Assembly: GCF_003367175.1 (NCBI RefSeq)
Contig: NZ_QRGA01000007.1
Span: 171,060 to 235,059 of the forward strand
Reading direction: 5' to 3'
DNA from: Trinickia dinghuensis
GTDB lineage: Bacteria > Pseudomonadota > Gammaproteobacteria > Burkholderiales > Burkholderiaceae
Length of the DNA stretch: 64,000 nucleotides
The notes under the pieces were generated by a model. The model was given only the letters and a program-made list of their open reading frames with translations. It did not search any database and was not told the origin of the DNA. The translations under genes were made by a program, and so were the position numbers. This document shows positions 1 to 8,320 of the stretch, piece by piece. Position 1 is the stretch's first letter. Every line of letters starts with the position of its first letter.

Positions 1-1
1 C

Positions 2-451
2 ACCCAATTCGGCGCGCCGTTGACCGTACTGAACACCGCGCCGATCGCAGCCGCGGCATCCGGCACAAACGTTCCATGGCAGACGCTTGGCAGCGACATC
101 ATTGCGGATTTTCTGACGTCGGGTGGGCTGGACACTGCGGTGACGAGTCTCGTAACGGCGAAGGTTGATTGGACGGTGCCGCAAGCCGCCAGCTACCCGA
201 ATCCGTCGCTCGCACTTCGTACGTTGTCTGCGGAACAGTTCGCGAGCGGTGTCGAGAGCTATCGCGCTCAACCCAATTCGGCTGTCAGCACAGCCGCGCC
301 GTCCGTAAGCGGGACGAACTACACGGAAACGCTGTCGGGCATTGTCGACGAAATCTCCCGTGGTACGAATCCCGATTCGACTGCTTACGTTCAGCTTGGA
401 TGGCAAACCGCTGCCGGGTATTACACCAACACCTGGCAGTTCCAGCACTAA
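2..451 (+). CDS. C-terminal part of an unrecognised protein (5' end outside window)
   Basis: The reading frame is open from the first bases of the window and ends at 449-451. An in-frame TTG exists at position 20, but there is no ribosome binding site in view and the frame is open before it, so this is most likely the C-terminal 149 residues of a longer protein. The segment is rich in Ala, Ser and Thr, has no cysteine, and ends in an aromatic stretch (YYTNTWQFQH), as in secreted or surface proteins. No family is recognised. It lies 79 bases before the lipoprotein gene at 530, so the two could be a functional pair, but that is inference only. Confidence 0.55.
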   Translation, partial: TQFGAPLTVLNTAPIAAAASGTNVPWQTLGSDIIADFLTSGGLDTAVTSLVTAKVDWTVPQAASYPNPSLALRTLSAEQFASGVESYRAQPNSAVSTAAPSVSGTNYTETLSGIVDEISRGTNPDSTAYVQLGWQTAAGYYTNTWQFQH

Positions 452-529
452 TTAGCACGCGGGGGTCGTAACTCGGCCTCCGCATACGTCTCTTCCCCAC
501 GCCTCACGGCATCAATTCAGGAAATCAAC

Positions 530-1138
530 ATGAACTACCTCGTGACGCGAGCCACGCGGCTTACGCTGTGCTCGTCCATCATCATTGCGTTGGCCGCTTG
601 CGGTCACTCCACCCCGAGCGAATCCGATGCAAAGCAAGCCGTAAAGGCGAGTCTTGGAGACTGCAAGTACGTGTCAATGTCGGACTTCGAAAAGGTGAAC
701 GGCCAGCAAGGCGACGACGAAAACCACTATGAAGTGCAGATCAAATACAAACTGACGCTAGAAGCCGACAGCGATCAGCGAGACAAACTCGAGACGCATC
801 TTGACCGCATGAAGGAGCGCAACAAGCTCATTAAGGAGGAGGAACAGATCCGCGTAAGCTTCATGAACCAGGGGCGCGGCAGCGATGCCAACAATGACGC
901 GACGTGGAAGGATCTCGATCAGAAACAACAAACGCTGTATCGGCAGTTGACGACGACCTATGGGCCAGCAACATTCGTTCAGGAACTCGGCCATGCATGT
1001 CCGAACTTCTCTTCGTCAGTTCTGGGCGATCTCGTCAGCAAAACGGATGACGTGGCGTTCGACGGCAAGAACACCGTCGACTACAGCGGGACCATCGCCA
1101 TGGTTAAGACGGACAACGGCTGGCAGGCCGATCGTTGA
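530..1138 (+). CDS. Putative secreted lipoprotein, 202 aa
   Basis: The N-terminus is a lipoprotein signal: basic residues, a hydrophobic stretch, then the lipobox LAAC-G with Cys24. The mature protein should therefore be lipid-anchored in the envelope. The middle (about residues 60-145) is charged and probably helical, and the C-terminus ends in a DVAFDG...WQADR block. The family is not recognised. A factor-independent terminator follows 45 bases after the stop codon. The last 29 codons and the terminator have a decayed second copy at 3128-3291, so this gene was once part of a duplicated array. Small lipoproteins duplicated beside secreted proteins are often immunity proteins, but nothing here proves that role. 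Confidence 0.8.
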   Translation: MNYLVTRATRLTLCSSIIIALAACGHSTPSESDAKQAVKASLGDCKYVSMSDFEKVNGQQGDDENHYEVQIKYKLTLEADSDQRDKLETHLDRMKERNKLIKEEEQIRVSFMNQGRGSDANNDATWKDLDQKQQTLYRQLTTTYGPATFVQELGHACPNFSSSVLGDLVSKTDDVAFDGKNTVDYSGTIAMVKTDNGWQADR

Positions 1139-1182
1139 TGAGACGTGCGGCAGAAGCATGCTCGCACGTTCAACCTCTGCGC

Positions 1183-1214
1183 GGAGTCGCGTTTCTCGCG
1201 ACTCCTCTTTTTTT
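1183..1214 (+). terminator. Factor-independent terminator of the lipoprotein gene
   Basis: A perfect 9-bp stem (GGAGTCGCG / CGCGACTCC) around the loop TTTCT is followed directly by TCTTTTTTT. This is a textbook intrinsic terminator on the plus strand, 45 bases after the stop codon at 1138. Confidence 0.9.
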
Positions 1215-1440
1215 GTGTCCCAAGCTTTGTGTCCCAAGCAGCGTAATGGCGTTGCCAGTCCGAGCCTTCATCCCTTGCGCTTTGGCGCAGGCCGACAAGC
1301 CCCAGCGTAAGTCGATCGACGTGGAAATTGCTCGACGCACCAGATACTGGGCGATCGATACGCGTTGTCATAGCGGAACTCCCCCGTGGTCTGCAAACTG
1401 CGCCTATCCTTCGCGTGCACAAATTCGATCTGGAGGGCAT

Positions 1441-1719
1441 ATGGTTGCTAGAAACCGCCTTGTCGTCGGTAAGTACTATTGGGTTGTTCCCGAGCCGGCG
1501 CCTACGGCATATAACGCCTGGGAAGATGGACTCCAGCCGGCTCGATTTGTCGGCAGGGATGCCAACGGTGCACCTGTATGGAACTGCGTTGGAATCGACG
1601 GCGCCACGAACTGGCCAATGAAATGGATTGGAAACCAACTATCGGCACCCAAAGCTGGCGAACGGTCATTTTCGTTATGTCTTTCTGTAGGCGCACCGGG
1701 TGGCCAGCATAGGTCATGA
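1441..1719 (+). CDS. Small unrecognised protein, 92 aa
   Basis: The ATG at 1441 is chosen because a good ribosome binding site (GGAGG) lies about 5 bases upstream. Longer upstream starts in the same frame have no such site and read through the terminator region. The product is rich in Trp, Tyr and Pro (YYWVVPEP near the start, then NWPMKWIG), which suggests a folded, non-membrane protein. It has no signal peptide. Its 3' end faces the minus-strand gene at 1744 with only 24 bases between them. The family and role are unknown. Confidence 0.55.
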   Translation: MVARNRLVVGKYYWVVPEPAPTAYNAWEDGLQPARFVGRDANGAPVWNCVGIDGATNWPMKWIGNQLSAPKAGERSFSLCLSVGAPGGQHRS

Positions 1720-1743
1720 GCCGACAGGCGCGTGCTCCCCACA

Positions 1744-2946
1744 TCATCTTGTACTGAGTTCCACGGTGTCCTGCTTCACGGTAACCGTCGACTGTTTGAT
1801 CACGCCAGCGGCCGCTAGAAGAGATTGGCTTTCACCATCGTCTGAACCGTCCAACCCATTGCCTGCCGCACTAAGTGCGTCGGCAGCATGCTGGCTCGCC
1901 ATCACAAGGTCACCTGACTTGAGTGAGGCAAGGGCTGACTGAGCCTCCGTAATCGCGTCATCGATCGTCGAGGTGCCACCCGTGCTTCCCTGTCCCGCGA
2001 CAAGGGAGACAGCGGCCACGGCCTGCAGAGCCGCCTCCCCAAAGCGCCCCATTGCTGCGCTGGCAGTTGAATCTCGCGCGAGTGTTATCGCAGCTTTAGC
2101 CGGCTCGACATACTCAGCAGCTGTGTCATCGACAATAGCCCTCACATTCCGGGCTTTGGCATCGGCGACAATTTCCTTCGCGTAGGGAGCCTGAAGCCGC
2201 AGAGCATCACCCGCCCGTGAGACTGCCGTGCCCACGTACTCCTCTCCGGGCACCGCCGAAATGAGGTTACCTGAGTGCTTCAGTCCATCTGCCATTGCGA
2301 GCGCCGCCGCCTCTAGCCGGCCGCCCCGAAAGCTCTGTACTGCGGACAGCGAATCACCCAACGCTTCACGGGCGTCCGCAATCAATTGACTGGAATCCTG
2401 AACGTCATCGGGAGATGCGACTGCACAGGCGCTGACAACGGTATTTTCTGCGTCCTTTATCGCCTGTCCAAAATTTCCGTTACGAACATCCAACAGCGTC
2501 TGAGAAGCGGAAGATCTCGCAGATTCGGCCGCCGCAGTCAGCGTTTTACCCTCAATATCGAGCCCCAACAATGATTTGCGTGCAACCGCGACCGCGACCT
2601 TTGCCACATCTTTTCCCGCGACCGAGGTCACCTTGACCCCGTCCACAACCACGTCCTTGCCGACAACCGCGACGCGTTTGCCCGTGGTCACGACTGTCTC
2701 GTCGGGAACAGTAACTACACCCTTCAGGGTTTGATCTATAGCGTGATCCTCTTTAACGATCGCATGAACGATGCTTTTCGGGTCCGGAATTCTAACCGGC
2801 GGATGAAGCGGAAGCCGAACACGTAGATGCACATGCAGGGCGAACGCGGCTTCGCTCAACGCCATTCCCAAACAAAATAGCGCAATTGCTGCCCACACGT
2901 TGCATTTCTGGAATCGGCTTCGTGACCACGTATCCACGTTCAGCAT
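1744..2946 (-). CDS. Secreted Ala/Val-rich protein of unknown function, 400 aa
   Basis: The start at 2946 is preferred because GGAGG lies just upstream and the first 35 residues form a signal peptide (basic stretch, hydrophobic core, cleavage after about AAFA). The 97-residue extension upstream would be read through the decayed lipoprotein copy and is rejected. After the signal come a Pro-rich segment, short Val/Lys/Asp-rich repeats of the VVGKDVVVDG kind (about residues 70-110), then a long Ala-rich region that looks helical. There are few cysteines and no membrane segment besides the signal. The family is not recognised. The protein is probably exported to the periplasm or beyond. Confidence 0.65.
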   Translation of the reverse strand: MLNVDTWSRSRFQKCNVWAAIALFCLGMALSEAAFALHVHLRVRLPLHPPVRIPDPKSIVHAIVKEDHAIDQTLKGVVTVPDETVVTTGKRVAVVGKDVVVDGVKVTSVAGKDVAKVAVAVARKSLLGLDIEGKTLTAAAESARSSASQTLLDVRNGNFGQAIKDAENTVVSACAVASPDDVQDSSQLIADAREALGDSLSAVQSFRGGRLEAAALAMADGLKHSGNLISAVPGEEYVGTAVSRAGDALRLQAPYAKEIVADAKARNVRAIVDDTAAEYVEPAKAAITLARDSTASAAMGRFGEAALQAVAAVSLVAGQGSTGGTSTIDDAITEAQSALASLKSGDLVMASQHAADALSAAGNGLDGSDDGESQSLLAAAGVIKQSTVTVKQDTVELSTR

Positions 2947-3127
2947 GACGCCTCCCTGCAAACCGGCTTCCCAACCTATTGTTGAAAGCGACTTGCCTAT
3001 GCATCCCGACCTTGGCAGACGTCTGTTTCTGGTTGCACGGGGAATGCCAACCTGTATCGTTGAGGGTAGGATGTGTGAGCAGGAATGCAGGGGCGCAACG
3101 TGCTCTACCGAACAAATTTTCCAAGGC

Positions 3128-3214
3128 GACGTAGCGTTCGACGGTGAAGACGCCCCGGCCTCCGGCGGGACCATTACCATGGCAAAAATGAGCAACGTGT
3201 GGCAAGAAGATCGG
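3128..3214 (+). pseudogene. Decayed second copy of the lipoprotein 3' end
   Basis: Translated in frame, this stretch begins DVAFDG and ends WQEDR. It aligns without gaps to the last 29 residues of the lipoprotein encoded at 530-1138, with 16 of 29 identical by my hand alignment. The N-terminal part and signal peptide are missing, and the reading frame runs past the old stop position to 3250. The following sequence (AACCTCTGCGGGAAGTTGCG) also matches the sequence after the intact gene. It is a relic of a tandem duplication. Confidence 0.7.
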
Positions 3215-3268
3215 GGAGGCGCGCGCACCCCAAACACATCCGCCCGTTGAACCTCTGCGGGAAGTTGC

Positions 3269-3291
3269 GAAGGGCGCCCCCTTCTTTTTTT
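3269..3291 (+). terminator. Terminator-like hairpin after the lipoprotein relic
   Basis: The stem GAAGGG / CCCTTC with a 4-base loop is followed by seven T. It sits in the same place relative to the relic as the terminator at 1183-1214 does relative to the intact lipoprotein gene, and is presumably its diverged duplicate. It would also shield the gene cluster starting at 3503 from upstream transcription. Confidence 0.65.
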
Positions 3292-3422
3292 GTCGTCAAT
3301 AGCTTCAGGACTCCCCGGAGCGGGGCTTCCGCCTGCATTTCAGCGGGGTCGGGAAGGCGGCCCGAAACGGCAAATCCCCCCAATGATGCCTTCCTCGTTC
3401 TGGCGTCGACGCGCGTAGAAGG

Positions 3423-3428
3423 TATAAT
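3423..3428 (+). promoter_or_regulatory. Candidate -10 box for the plus arm of the 3.5-8.3 kb cluster
   Basis: A perfect TATAAT lies 75 bases before the ATG at 3503 and just after the terminator-like hairpin. No good -35 hexamer is seen at the usual distance (the 17-bp-spaced hexamer is CTGGCG), so an activator or a weak promoter is possible. Confidence 0.4.
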
Positions 3429-3502
3429 CGAGCAGACTTACCTTCGTTTTCAGATAGTGCTTCAGTGCTCGCCGACGGCCATATCGACAGACCGCCTCAT
3501 AC

Positions 3503-3907
3503 ATGCCAAATATCCTGACTGCTGACCAGCTTCTCATCGGCATCCTGGCACTGCTGAAAGTCCATGGCGTCACAAAGGTGATGGAGGACGGCTCTCTCGA
3601 TCAGCGCTTCGAGCGTATTTATGAGCTGCTGGTGGCGCGCGAAAAGGAGCTGGGTGTCAGGCCGAATTTTACGTTCTACCGCAATCCCCTCCATGGTAAT
3701 TCCACGAGGCTGCGCAACGCGCTTTTGGCGGCGAGGGAAAACGGGCTGGTCACCGCGACCCCCGGCCCAGCGCCAGGTTATGAGCTCACGATGAGTGATA
3801 AACGAGCCCATGCCTACCTGGAGAACTCCCCCCTGAATCGGGCCACCCTTGATGATCTGATCCGGGACAATTTCAAACTACCCTCTGACGTTGCAACAGC
3901 TCGGTGA
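3503..3907 (+). CDS. Small winged-helix-like protein, first gene of the candidate defence cluster
   Basis: This 134-aa protein has a helical N-terminal half. Residues about 67-100 run RLRNALLAARENGL, then a short turn and YELT, which is the helix-then-beta-wing pattern of a winged-helix domain. That domain call is inference. It has no signal peptide or membrane segment. No clear Shine-Dalgarno precedes the ATG. Its stop overlaps the GTG start of the HD/phosphoribosyltransferase gene (GTGA at 3904), so the two are translationally coupled. It could be a regulator of the cluster or a subunit of the large protein. Confidence 0.65.
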   Translation: MPNILTADQLLIGILALLKVHGVTKVMEDGSLDQRFERIYELLVAREKELGVRPNFTFYRNPLHGNSTRLRNALLAARENGLVTATPGPAPGYELTMSDKRAHAYLENSPLNRATLDDLIRDNFKLPSDVATAR

Positions 3908-6678
3908 GCGCTGAAATCAGTCCCGATGAAATCGGAAAGATCGCGGAAGCACTTGCCTCGCGATATCTGGAGCCCTACCTGGCGGTAGTAGAGGAACGAC
4001 AGTTCAGTCGCAAGGAAGTGAACGATTCGCTGTGGGGCACGATCGTCCTCACGCCCATTGAGGTAGCCGTACTCGATTCGCCGCTCCTTCAGCGACTGCG
4101 ATCGATCCGGCAGCTTGGGGTGGTGCACTGGGTCTACCCGGGCGCTGTCCACACCCGTTTTGAACACGGCCTCGGGATGCTGTTTCAGGTACAGCAGCTC
4201 ATTACTGCACTTAATACGGCATGGAAGCTGCAGCAGACCGAGGGGACGCAAGTATCTCCGCTCATCGACGGTCGATCAGCGCAACTACTGCGCCTCTGTG
4301 CACTTCTGCGAGACGTTGGACAGGTTGCATTCTCCCAGGCATCGGAAGGCGCGCTTGAGAATCTTGCCGGCTTTACGACGCTCTCGAGCGATTTCACAAA
4401 AGAGTTGCTCGACGATGAACACGGAGAAGACCGACAATTTTCGGAAATCTTCGCCTATCACATCGTGCGATCGTCGGCGATGCGAAGCCTTTTCGGTACA
4501 CTCCTGCGCCGTTTCGCGCCTGAAGTGCGCTTTAATCGCGATGATGATGACGCGGCCAATGCCAGTGAGGTACTCAAGAGAATCGCCCGCACCTTTATTG
4601 GCCGCAAGATTGACGATCACCTACCACTTCTGCACGAGCTCGTCTCGGGGCCTTATAGCGCGGAGCGGCTCGACCAGTTGGTTCGCGACGCCCGATTCGC
4701 CGGGACACCTTCGCTGCTGGACATTCCACGACTGATTCAGAAGCTATCGGTGCGCTGCATGCGCGCGGACGAGCTGCCTCAGGATATTGCCGGGCAGATC
4801 TCTGTTTCCCCGGGGGAGGACACATGGCTTTTTGGTGTCAAACGGTCTGGCGCTTCGGTACTCGATGAGTTGCAGCTTGCCCAGGTTCTGGCCTATACGA
4901 AGATCTATCGTCACCCCAAGGTCGTTGCGATTGAACAGATGGTGCGAAGCTTCATCGAGGCTGCCTCGAAACTGGTAACCCCGCGTCAACTGCTAATGTT
5001 TCTGTATTCGGAGGCTGATGATGCGATCGTTAGTTTCAGCCGTGCTGCGCTTGCCGAGGCGCTAGGCCTCGGCGCCATCCAGCTGAGAAGTGATCAAGAG
5101 GAGCAGCTCCGGCGTGCAGAAGCCATCTTGCGTGCCATCCGTGAGCGGTCGCTCTGGGTACAAGCATTCCAGTATCCGGGCTCCTATCTCGCAAGAGACG
5201 ACGAGGATCCGAGAGCGAGAAACCTTGACCAATTCCTGGAACTGCTCATGCACCCCGAGAAACGCGAGCACTTCGCGCAGCGTTTACGCGACGAAGTCCG
5301 CACCATGACCGTGCTGCTCGGAAACAAGAGTGCGTTCACGGATGCCGCGTTTGACTCGATGGTGATGATTCACGTACCCGGCCAGATCGCGGGTGAAACC
5401 CAAACAGGACGCGCCTTTCTCATTCAGAAATCGGGTGAACCTGTACCGCTTTCGCAAAGCATGGCAACCCGCGGCAATTGGGCAGAGCAGTACATGTCGG
5501 AGCAGCCACGAGCGTATATTTTCTGTCCGCCGAAGATAGCCGACATGGTCTATGTCGCAGCCGAAAAGCTCGTTCGCGTCGAACTGGATGCAAAGCTGCC
5601 GGGTCTGTTTATCGAGGCGAGCAAGCGCGAAGGGAAGGTGGTGCGTGACCTTAAACGAGCGCTACAGCCCCTGGACTACTGGAAGGGGACGCCCTACGAC
5701 ATCCATCCAAAGCCGGAGCGCATGGATAGGCTCGACGCGAGCAGGACAATCGTCAAATTTGACGAACTGCGTCAGAGCTTCCAGGAGCCCGAAGCCGATC
5801 CGTCGCAAGATCAGGCTTCCGGACAGATTCCGAAAAACAGAAGAACGAGCGCGTGGTTGCGGCAGTTCGAAACATCGGACCACGTCGACTGCGCGTTGAC
5901 TGTGCTTCGCAGCTTCAAGCTCCTCACGCGGGACGACACCGTTGCAGCGGTGCGCAGTTTCATCAGTATTTCAACTGAGTTCGAGGGCGCTTGCGTCATC
6001 CCGTTTGGTAGCATGAAAGACAGCAGCGTAATGGATGCGTATTTCGCGCCAGACGTGGGACGACCTTTCATCGACGGCGTCCACACAATCGAGGAGTACG
6101 CCGCTCTCGACACGAGCCGGCCGCTGATATTCCTCGACAACTTCATCGCATCCGGCAATCAGGCGACGGATGTCCTTGCTGCCTGGTTTGGCCGGGAAGA
6201 TCTACGCAAGCAGGAGCTCCATGAGAAGCGCGAGGCACTTGCGCCGCAAACGATCGAACTTCTTCGTCGCACCAAGATTGCGTTCGTCTTCGTTGCCGGC
6301 TGGAACAACGGGATCGACGCCGTACGCAAGATCACAAAAGAGCTCGGGGTCGACGCTCAAGTGCACTGCTATCTGACAGAGAGCGATCTACCTTTCGCGA
6401 AAGAATGTCTGCTGAAAGCAAAGCACGACCCAGCTAAGGTTGACGGATTCCTCAAGCGCTGCCGCGAGATTGGGCGAGAGCTGGTGGCCTCGCAGGTGCG
6501 AACCAAACCGCTGGATGCCAAGACGGCCAGCGACCGCGAGCTCGGTTATGGCAACCGCGCCATGCTGCTGGCAACCCTCGTCAACGTGCCGACCCAGTCA
6601 CTCACCGCAGTCTGGATGCCGGGAAAGGTCGACGGATCCGATTGGTCGCCCCTCATGCGACGCCGGAAAAAGATCTGA
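3904..6678 (+). CDS. Degenerate HD-domain / phosphoribosyltransferase-like fusion, 924 aa
   Basis: The N-terminal part resembles dGTPase/SAMHD1-type HD proteins. It has LQRLRSIRQLG at 63-73, HTRFEHGLG at 83-91, and LDQLVRDARFAG for the late aspartate near residue 260. The central metal-binding His-Asp pair is replaced by Arg136-Asp137 (LLRDVGQ), so nucleotide hydrolysis may be lost. The C-terminal third (about 645-924) looks like a phosphoribosyltransferase fold. Its LIFLDNFIASGNQ at 741-753 corresponds to the PRPP-binding loop, and the end is Trp/Pro-rich, as in the PRTase-CE family found in bacterial conflict systems. The GTG start overlaps the preceding stop. It is probably a sensor or effector acting on nucleotides, but substrate and activity are unknown. 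Confidence 0.75.
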   Translation: MSAEISPDEIGKIAEALASRYLEPYLAVVEERQFSRKEVNDSLWGTIVLTPIEVAVLDSPLLQRLRSIRQLGVVHWVYPGAVHTRFEHGLGMLFQVQQLITALNTAWKLQQTEGTQVSPLIDGRSAQLLRLCALLRDVGQVAFSQASEGALENLAGFTTLSSDFTKELLDDEHGEDRQFSEIFAYHIVRSSAMRSLFGTLLRRFAPEVRFNRDDDDAANASEVLKRIARTFIGRKIDDHLPLLHELVSGPYSAERLDQLVRDARFAGTPSLLDIPRLIQKLSVRCMRADELPQDIAGQISVSPGEDTWLFGVKRSGASVLDELQLAQVLAYTKIYRHPKVVAIEQMVRSFIEAASKLVTPRQLLMFLYSEADDAIVSFSRAALAEALGLGAIQLRSDQEEQLRRAEAILRAIRERSLWVQAFQYPGSYLARDDEDPRARNLDQFLELLMHPEKREHFAQRLRDEVRTMTVLLGNKSAFTDAAFDSMVMIHVPGQIAGETQTGRAFLIQKSGEPVPLSQSMATRGNWAEQYMSEQPRAYIFCPPKIADMVYVAAEKLVRVELDAKLPGLFIEASKREGKVVRDLKRALQPLDYWKGTPYDIHPKPERMDRLDASRTIVKFDELRQSFQEPEADPSQDQASGQIPKNRRTSAWLRQFETSDHVDCALTVLRSFKLLTRDDTVAAVRSFISISTEFEGACVIPFGSMKDSSVMDAYFAPDVGRPFIDGVHTIEEYAALDTSRPLIFLDNFIASGNQATDVLAAWFGREDLRKQELHEKREALAPQTIELLRRTKIAFVFVAGWNNGIDAVRKITKELGVDAQVHCYLTESDLPFAKECLLKAKHDPAKVDGFLKRCREIGRELVASQVRTKPLDAKTASDRELGYGNRAMLLATLVNVPTQSLTAVWMPGKVDGSDWSPLMRRRKKI

Positions 6679-6775
6679 GCGCGCAAAAGCGCGGTGTGCG
6701 AGCTACGCCCCGACATTTTCGTGTTTCGATATTCCTATCGTGGCCTTTCAGGTCGTCGCCTGTTGCGCTCGCTCA

Positions 6776-6804
6776 TTGACATCATCGTCATTTTTGGCGA
6801 TGAT
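6776..6804 (+). promoter_or_regulatory. Candidate internal promoter before the adenine methyltransferase
   Basis: A consensus TTGACA at 6776-6781 is followed after 17 bases by GATGAT at 6799-6804. Transcription would start at about 6810-6812, on the ATG of the methyltransferase itself. No Shine-Dalgarno precedes that ATG, so a leaderless mRNA is possible. An inverted repeat (ATCATCG / CGATGAT) overlaps the spacer and -10 box and could be a protein binding site. Confidence 0.4.
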
Positions 6805-6809
6805 TGCGC

Positions 6810-7487
6810 ATGCGATACCCGGGCGGAAAAGGAAAATGCTACCAGCGGCTGATCAATCTCATGCCGCCACACCGCGTTTATATCGAGTCACATCTCGGCG
6901 GTGGCGCGGTGATGCGGCACAAGCGTCCTGCCGATCGATCAATTGGCATTGACATCGATGCGCGGGTGATCAACGATTGGCGTAAACAAGCCGTACCACA
7001 TTGCGACCTGGTGCATTCGGACGCCGTGCGTTTTCTGGCCGACTATGACTACTGCGGTGACGAACTGATCTACTCGGACCCGCCGTACGTGGCGTCAACA
7101 CGACGCCGGACGAGGGTGTATCGCCATGAGTATTCGACTGAAGACCATGTGCGGTTGCTGCAAACGCTGGGTCAGGTGCCGTGCAAGGTCCTGCTTTCGG
7201 GCTACGACAGCGAGCTCTACGCGCGTCTGCTGCCAGCGTGGCGCAAGGTCAGCTTTTCTGCGAAGACACACACCGGGATGCGCGAGGAATGTGTGTGGAT
7301 GAATTTTGAGCCGCCAGCATACCTTCATGATGCAACGTATCTTGGCCGTACCTTTCGCGAACGCGAGACTATCAAACGACGCCACTCCCGTCTAATGGCG
7401 CGGTTCGAACAGATGGATCCGATAGAACGGAACGATCTGTTACGCATGCTCAACGATCAATTTGGTTTTGTGCCTTGCACGTTATGA
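6810..7487 (+). CDS. D12-class DNA adenine-N6 methyltransferase
   Basis: The 225-aa protein has the Dam/D12 order of motifs. RYPGGKGK is at residues 2-9, a GGGAV SAM-binding loop at 31-34, GIDID at 46-50, and the catalytic DPPY at 90-93. It should transfer a methyl group from SAM to adenine N6 in DNA. The ATG at 6810 is preferred over the TTG at 6804 because the family starts directly before the RYPGGK motif. At this length the target-recognition part is short. It lies 131 bases after the HD/PRTase gene and overlaps the glycosylase gene by ATGA. It may mark self DNA for the cluster or be part of the modification chemistry; the target site is unknown. Confidence 0.85.
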   Translation: MRYPGGKGKCYQRLINLMPPHRVYIESHLGGGAVMRHKRPADRSIGIDIDARVINDWRKQAVPHCDLVHSDAVRFLADYDYCGDELIYSDPPYVASTRRRTRVYRHEYSTEDHVRLLQTLGQVPCKVLLSGYDSELYARLLPAWRKVSFSAKTHTGMREECVWMNFEPPAYLHDATYLGRTFRERETIKRRHSRLMARFEQMDPIERNDLLRMLNDQFGFVPCTL

Positions 7488-8320
7488 CGCAACACGCCGC
7501 GGTATTTCTCGATCGGACCGTCGTGCAGTTCGAGCTGCCCGCCGCATCCGATGAAGCACTTCCGGGTGTGCCATGGGGAGCAGTCGAAGCGTTTCCGACG
7601 CCTGCTTACTGGGCCTACCAAGTGCTTGCCCGGCGCGTGAGCGGCCAGAGCGTGCGGTACCGGCTTGGCGAAACATTCGCTGAAGAGGTGGCAGCGTGCC
7701 TGCTGGGTGGCCACGGTATTCCAGCGAACGTCGGCGTCGCCGCGTTCTACAGACTCAAGTCGGCGGGCCTCCTCACCGGAACACCCAGCGAGGAATTACT
7801 CAATAGCGAACTCTCAAAGCCGATGGATATCGACGGGCGGGCATGCCGGTACCGGTTTGCCCGGCAAAAATCCCGCTATCTTGCTGGCGCGCTCGCCAGG
7901 CTTGCGAACGGGGTTGCACCGACCAGCTCGGCCCGGGAATTACGCGACTGGCTGCTCGCATTGCCAGGCATTGGCCCAAAGACGGCATCATGGATTGTGC
8001 GTAACTGGCTGGATGCAGACGATGTTGCCATCCTCGACATTCACATCCTCCGTGCCGGCGCGATCGCCGGATTCTTCGGGCATGGGCTTACGGTTGAGCA
8101 TGACTATCTGGAGCTCGAAGCGCAGTTCCTGCAATTCAGTCAGGCCATTGGCGTACGTGCGTCAGAACTTGACGCAGTCATGTGGCTCGAGATGATGTCT
8201 TCGCCCGCGGCTACGCGCAAATTGATGAAGCGCGAAGAGACGCAGCGATCGGGCGTGCGGCTACACACGCGCACCAACAAACGCAGCGCCAACCCCAACC
8301 AATCCCGGCTGATCGACTAG
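7484..8320 (+). CDS. OGG-fold HhH-GPD DNA glycosylase/lyase
   Basis: The ATG at 7484 overlaps the methyltransferase stop (ATGA), which favours it over the TTG at 7475. The 278-aa product has the helix-hairpin-helix LPGIGPKTAS (160-169), with Lys166 in the position of the OGG1 catalytic lysine. ILDIHI follows, with Asp185 in the position of the HhH-GPD aspartate. An intact Lys-Asp pair predicts base excision with strand cleavage at a modified purine. OGG-fold proteins of this kind occur in conflict systems such as type IV CBASS. The basic tail (after about residue 245) is encoded in the 60 bp that overlap the opposing oxidoreductase gene. The target base is unknown. Confidence 0.85.
   Translation: MTQHAAVFLDRTVVQFELPAASDEALPGVPWGAVEAFPTPAYWAYQVLARRVSGQSVRYRLGETFAEEVAACLLGGHGIPANVGVAAFYRLKSAGLLTGTPSEELLNSELSKPMDIDGRACRYRFARQKSRYLAGALARLANGVAPTSSARELRDWLLALPGIGPKTASWIVRNWLDADDVAILDIHILRAGAIAGFFGHGLTVEHDYLELEAQFLQFSQAIGVRASELDAVMWLEMMSSPAATRKLMKREETQRSGVRLHTRTNKRSANPNQSRLID

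Noticed and set aside
1135-1440. Upstream extension of the 92-aa gene at 1441
   Set aside because: It would read through the terminator at 1183-1214 and lacks a ribosome binding site; the ATG at 1441 has GGAGG.
2947-3237. N-terminal extension of the 400-aa minus-strand protein
   Set aside because: The extension is antisense to the decayed lipoprotein copy, while the Met at 2946 has a Shine-Dalgarno and a signal peptide.
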